From NCBI GenBank assembly GCA_047030855.1, contig JBKYIJ010000008.1, positions 310,001-374,000 of the forward strand: a DNA stretch of 64,000 bases. The letters are read 5' to 3'. The DNA comes from QVMM01 sp047030855. Lineage in GTDB: Bacteria; Bacteroidota; Bacteroidia; Bacteroidales; Dysgonomonadaceae. Made by a program: the position numbers and the translations under genes. This document shows positions 61,270-64,000 of the stretch, piece by piece. The notes below the pieces were generated by a model. That model was not told the DNA's origin. It ran no database searches and saw only the letters and a list, made by a program, of their open reading frames with translations. Within the stretch, counting starts at the first letter, position 1. The number at the start of each line of letters is the position of its first letter.

Positions 61270-62637
61270 ATGAAGAATATAATATCTATACTCATAACTC
61301 TTTTCCTTATATCAGGAAGTATAAGTGCCGTAGAACCGGTAACAAACATGACTGCACAGCGTGCGGCTAATGATATTGTTGTAAACTGGTCTTTGCCTCA
61401 GAATGCTACAATATCTTCCGTGGAAATATCTTATAACGGAATATCACAGGAATTATCTGCCACAGCCAATAGCTACAAGATCTTGAATACTCCCGATGAT
61501 AAGGAATACACCATAATCGTTAAAACTAAAAATGGCAATGAAGCATCTTTAGAGACGAAAGCCATAATCAACAGCCTGAGATATGCCTTCGTAACTACTT
61601 ATAATTCAGCATCGGAAATAGAAGATGATGATGAAATTGCAGCAGCTAACTGGTTTCTGAATAAATATCCCAATAACGGAGATATTTTATCCACAAGCAA
61701 TATCACAACAACCGACCTATCTGAATATAAAACGATATGGTTGCACATCGACAGAGTAGGCGACGGCAAGATTCCGGCTGGATTATTGAATGCAGATGTT
61801 ATAAATAAGCTGAAGAGCTATTATCAGGGAGGTGGAAATATGTTTTTTTCAGTACATGCCACTCAATATCTGGCTAATTTAGGGCGTATCCCTGAAAACA
61901 GAAAACCGGGAATATTGGGTGCAGGCAATGGGGGGAACAATACGGACATCTGGTCGTTTAACGTGAACATAGGAATGGTTTACGATTACTCTTCCCATCC
62001 TTTGTATGTAGGCCTACCTACAATCCCTGATTTCGGTCATCCTACAATTCCGTTGATTGGCAGTGGTTATAAAGAAGACCATAACTCGATGTGGGATTTA
62101 AATTCATATGGATACACACCTGCCGAAGGAAGTAATGTAGTATTGAGTTTTGAAGACGAAAACAATGCAACAGTAATGGGTACCTGGGGGCATGTTACCG
62201 ATTTCTGTTGTGCCGGTATAGTGGATTTCAATCCAACAGCGTCCTATAAAGGAAGAAGCATAGCTATCGGTCTTGCAGCTTATGAATGGAATCAAAATTC
62301 AGGAGAGAATATATATCAAGATTGTATTGAAACACTGACAAAGAATGTGTTTGATTACTTAAAAACAGAAGTTGTAAAAGGCGAACAACAACTTCCTTTA
62401 TCAATAGAGTCGAAAATATATAAAGAAGGACTTAAATTCATTATTGCCGACAACCAGATACAATTTCTGAATTTTGAGAAAGCCTCTAAGGTTTACATAT
62501 ATACTATGACAGGGAAAGCTGTTTTAAATGATGTCGATTGCAATAAAATTGATATATCCTCTTTATCTTCCGGTGTATATTTAATATCTTATACGACAAA
62601 AGATGGTATGGAAAAAACCGGTAAGTTTATCAAATAA
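61270..62637 (+). CDS. DUF4960 protein with T9SS sorting domain
   Basis: I chose the ATG at 61270 (MKNIISILITLFLISGSISA, a clean signal peptide) over the GTG at 61228. The 455-residue protein repeats the layout of the paralogue at 57185: an Fn3-like segment, then DUF4960 with 'TIWLHIDRVGDG' and 'HVTDFCCAGIVDFNPTASYKGRSIAIGLAAYEWNQNSG'. It lacks the lipobox and instead ends in a T9SS type A sorting domain ('VYIYTMTGKAVLNDVDCNK', 'GVYLISYTTKDGMEKTGKFIK'). It is thus sent out by type IX secretion rather than as a lipoprotein. It is flanked by 35-bp inverted repeats. Confidence 0.85.
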   Translation: MKNIISILITLFLISGSISAVEPVTNMTAQRAANDIVVNWSLPQNATISSVEISYNGISQELSATANSYKILNTPDDKEYTIIVKTKNGNEASLETKAIINSLRYAFVTTYNSASEIEDDDEIAAANWFLNKYPNNGDILSTSNITTTDLSEYKTIWLHIDRVGDGKIPAGLLNADVINKLKSYYQGGGNMFFSVHATQYLANLGRIPENRKPGILGAGNGGNNTDIWSFNVNIGMVYDYSSHPLYVGLPTIPDFGHPTIPLIGSGYKEDHNSMWDLNSYGYTPAEGSNVVLSFEDENNATVMGTWGHVTDFCCAGIVDFNPTASYKGRSIAIGLAAYEWNQNSGENIYQDCIETLTKNVFDYLKTEVVKGEQQLPLSIESKIYKEGLKFIIADNQIQFLNFEKASKVYIYTMTGKAVLNDVDCNKIDISSLSSGVYLISYTTKDGMEKTGKFIK

Positions 62638-62713
62638 TATAATACGACTTCAACTAAACTTCAGGAATCTATAAATACATCCTTGTTAGTATATTGGCTA
62701 ACCACATATAAAT

Positions 62714-62748
62714 CTGTCAATCAAAATATTAAAAATAGCGACACACTA
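62714..62748 (-). repeat. Right arm of the 35-bp inverted repeat
   Basis: Reverse complement of 61093-61127 with one mismatch (62740). It stands 26 bp before the start of the next GH32 gene, so if the segment inverts, the sequence ahead of that gene also changes. Confidence 0.75.
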
Positions 62749-62774
62749 ACAAGTATATAGCATAAAGAAACAAT

Positions 62775-64000
62775 ATGAAAAATAACTTATTCGGAACTTT
62801 AAAATATATAGCACTTTTTTCAATTCTTCTGACAGGGGCATTTACCCCCTGTTGGGGAAACGATATAATCCTCGCCGACTTCGAGTCCGGGGGTTATGGA
62901 GGTTGGGTTGTTGAAGGCGACGCCTTCGGGCAAGCCCCTGCCACAGGAGCTTTACCCGGTCAACAGGAAGTTGCAGGCTACCAGGGGCAGTATCTTGCCA
63001 ACAGCTTCAACGGTGGCGACGACTCAAGAGGAAGCCTTACTTCCGATGAGTTCACTATCGAGCGCGATTATATTAATTTCCTTATAGGCGGAGGTATGCG
63101 TCCAGATGCTTACATCGAGTTGCAGGTTGACGGAAAACAAGTACAGCTATCGCGCCCGTTGTTCGACAGCGAAACTTTGCACTGGTTGACATGGGATGTA
63201 AAAAACTATCAGGGCAAGAAAGGTGTTATCAGAATAATGGATAATCAGCGTGGCGCATGGGGACATATACTCGTCGACCATATTGTAATGAGTAACACTC
63301 AAAAGAGCAATATCATGGTAGATTATAAATTGTCTTTCAATATCGACAAAAATTATTTGCTTGTCCCTGTTGAGGATAAAGGACCAGAATCGCAAATACA
63401 CCTCCAGCTTGCAGGAAAAACAGTTAGTCCACGACTTAGCATAAGAGTTGCTCAAACCAAAATAGATTATTGGGTACCGATAGAAGTCGGACAATACAAA
63501 GGAAAAGAATTAACCCTTTTATTTGAGCATGTAAAAAAAGAGGATATCGGTTATTCACAAATCAAACAATCCGATACATTTGAATTTGACTATAACGAAC
63601 AATACCGTCCTGTTTACCATTTCTCGCCACAATACGGCTGGACTAACGACCCTAACGGAATGGTATATTATAACGGTGAATACCACCTGTACTTTCAGCA
63701 CAACCCCTACGGTTCGATGTGGGGTAATATGAACTGGGGGCATGCTGTTACCAAAGACCTGAAAAAGTGGGAGTACCTGCCCGATGCAATATCTCCGGAT
63801 TCATTAGGGACAATTTTTTCGGGCAGTGCCGTCATCGACAGGGATAACACCGCAGGCTTCGGTAAAAATGCTCTTGTAGCTATTTATACTTCAGCAGGAG
63901 AGATTCAAACCCAAAGTATTGCTTACAGCCTGGATAACGGACGGACGTTTACTAAATACGAAAATAATCCTGTACTGACCAACCCGAATTACGTCGACTT
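62775..64000 (+). CDS. GH32 fructan hydrolase with DUF4980 N-domain (3' end cut by window edge)
   Basis: From the ATG at 62775, 408 codons are visible. A signal peptide (about 1-28) is followed by a DUF4980-type beta domain (about 30-175) and a linker, then the GH32 catalytic start 'YHFSPQYGWTNDPNGMVYYN' with the nucleophile D292 in WTNDPNG and 'YHLYFQHNPYGSMWGNMNWGHA'. The stabiliser and acid/base motifs lie past the edge. DUF4980 next to GH32 is typical of Bacteroides levanases and fructanases. It has the canonical catalytic block, unlike the 58591 enzyme, and so is probably the main hydrolase. Confidence 0.9.
   Translation, partial: MKNNLFGTLKYIALFSILLTGAFTPCWGNDIILADFESGGYGGWVVEGDAFGQAPATGALPGQQEVAGYQGQYLANSFNGGDDSRGSLTSDEFTIERDYINFLIGGGMRPDAYIELQVDGKQVQLSRPLFDSETLHWLTWDVKNYQGKKGVIRIMDNQRGAWGHILVDHIVMSNTQKSNIMVDYKLSFNIDKNYLLVPVEDKGPESQIHLQLAGKTVSPRLSIRVAQTKIDYWVPIEVGQYKGKELTLLFEHVKKEDIGYSQIKQSDTFEFDYNEQYRPVYHFSPQYGWTNDPNGMVYYNGEYHLYFQHNPYGSMWGNMNWGHAVTKDLKKWEYLPDAISPDSLGTIFSGSAVIDRDNTAGFGKNALVAIYTSAGEIQTQSIAYSLDNGRTFTKYENNPVLTNPNYVD

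Overview
The window is Bacteroidales DNA. It has susC/susD pairs, type V (Mfa-type) fimbrial genes, Bacteroides-type promoter elements (TAnnTTTG at -7), CTnDOT-like mobilization genes and type IX secretion sorting domains at the C-termini of several secreted proteins. T9SS cargo together with a fructan locus would suit a Dysgonomonas- or Parabacteroides-like organism. The genus is an inference and cannot be settled from the sequence alone.

Layout. (1) 1-3.7 kb: the 5' part of a TolC-type efflux gene (minus), divergent from a DUF134 regulator and two NifX/NifB-like cofactor-binding proteins, then a DoxD-DoxA membrane protein and a small lipoprotein. (2) 4.2-17.5 kb: a tyrosine recombinase, a 278-bp segment bounded by 21-bp inverted repeats and carrying an outward promoter, and an eight-gene fimbrial operon ending in a 1374-residue T9SS-sorted surface protein. 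In the orientation given, the promoter points away from the operon, so this copy is read as phase OFF. (3) 17.5-19.8 kb: a duplicated structured RNA element, small unknown ORFs and a RibD-C/DHFR-like protein. (4) 19.8-40.1 kb: a decayed conjugative/mobilizable element. It keeps a methylase-helicase giant, DUF1896, topoisomerase III, DUF3945/4099, a histone H1-like protein, ParA/TraA, DUF3408 proteins, a TraD-like protein, MobA, a MobB relaxase and three RteC-like + HTH gene pairs. It has no tra export genes and no integrase, and mobC survives only as a C-terminal piece fused to an HTH gene. (5) 40.2-45.5 kb: an ECF sigma / FecR / TonB-receptor signalling locus with an outer-membrane protein. 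(6) 45.7-48.3 kb: a TOTE-type primase-helicase and a DUF6155 gene split by an in-frame stop. (7) 48.4-49.9 kb: a 48-nt 3' fragment of tRNA-Val with its terminator (an integration scar), an XRE regulator with operators, a strongly structured RNA and a small unknown gene. (8) 50.1-64 kb: a fructan (levan/inulin-type) utilization locus with ECF sigma, a frameshifted FecR, SusC, SusD, two DUF4960 proteins (one lipoprotein, one T9SS cargo) and two GH32 enzymes, the last running off the window.

How parts work together. The recombinase most likely flips the promoter that switches the fimbrial operon. The two sigma/FecR/TonB-receptor sets are trans-envelope switches: substrate at the receptor releases the sigma factor through FecR. 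In the right-hand set this should turn on the fructan locus. The element at 20-40 kb could at most be mobilized by a helper element.

Three genes (two RteC-like, one FecR) are broken at A-tracts and one (DUF6155) by a clean stop codon. These may be programmed slippage, real decay or, for the A-tracts, assembly error, and they are flagged individually.
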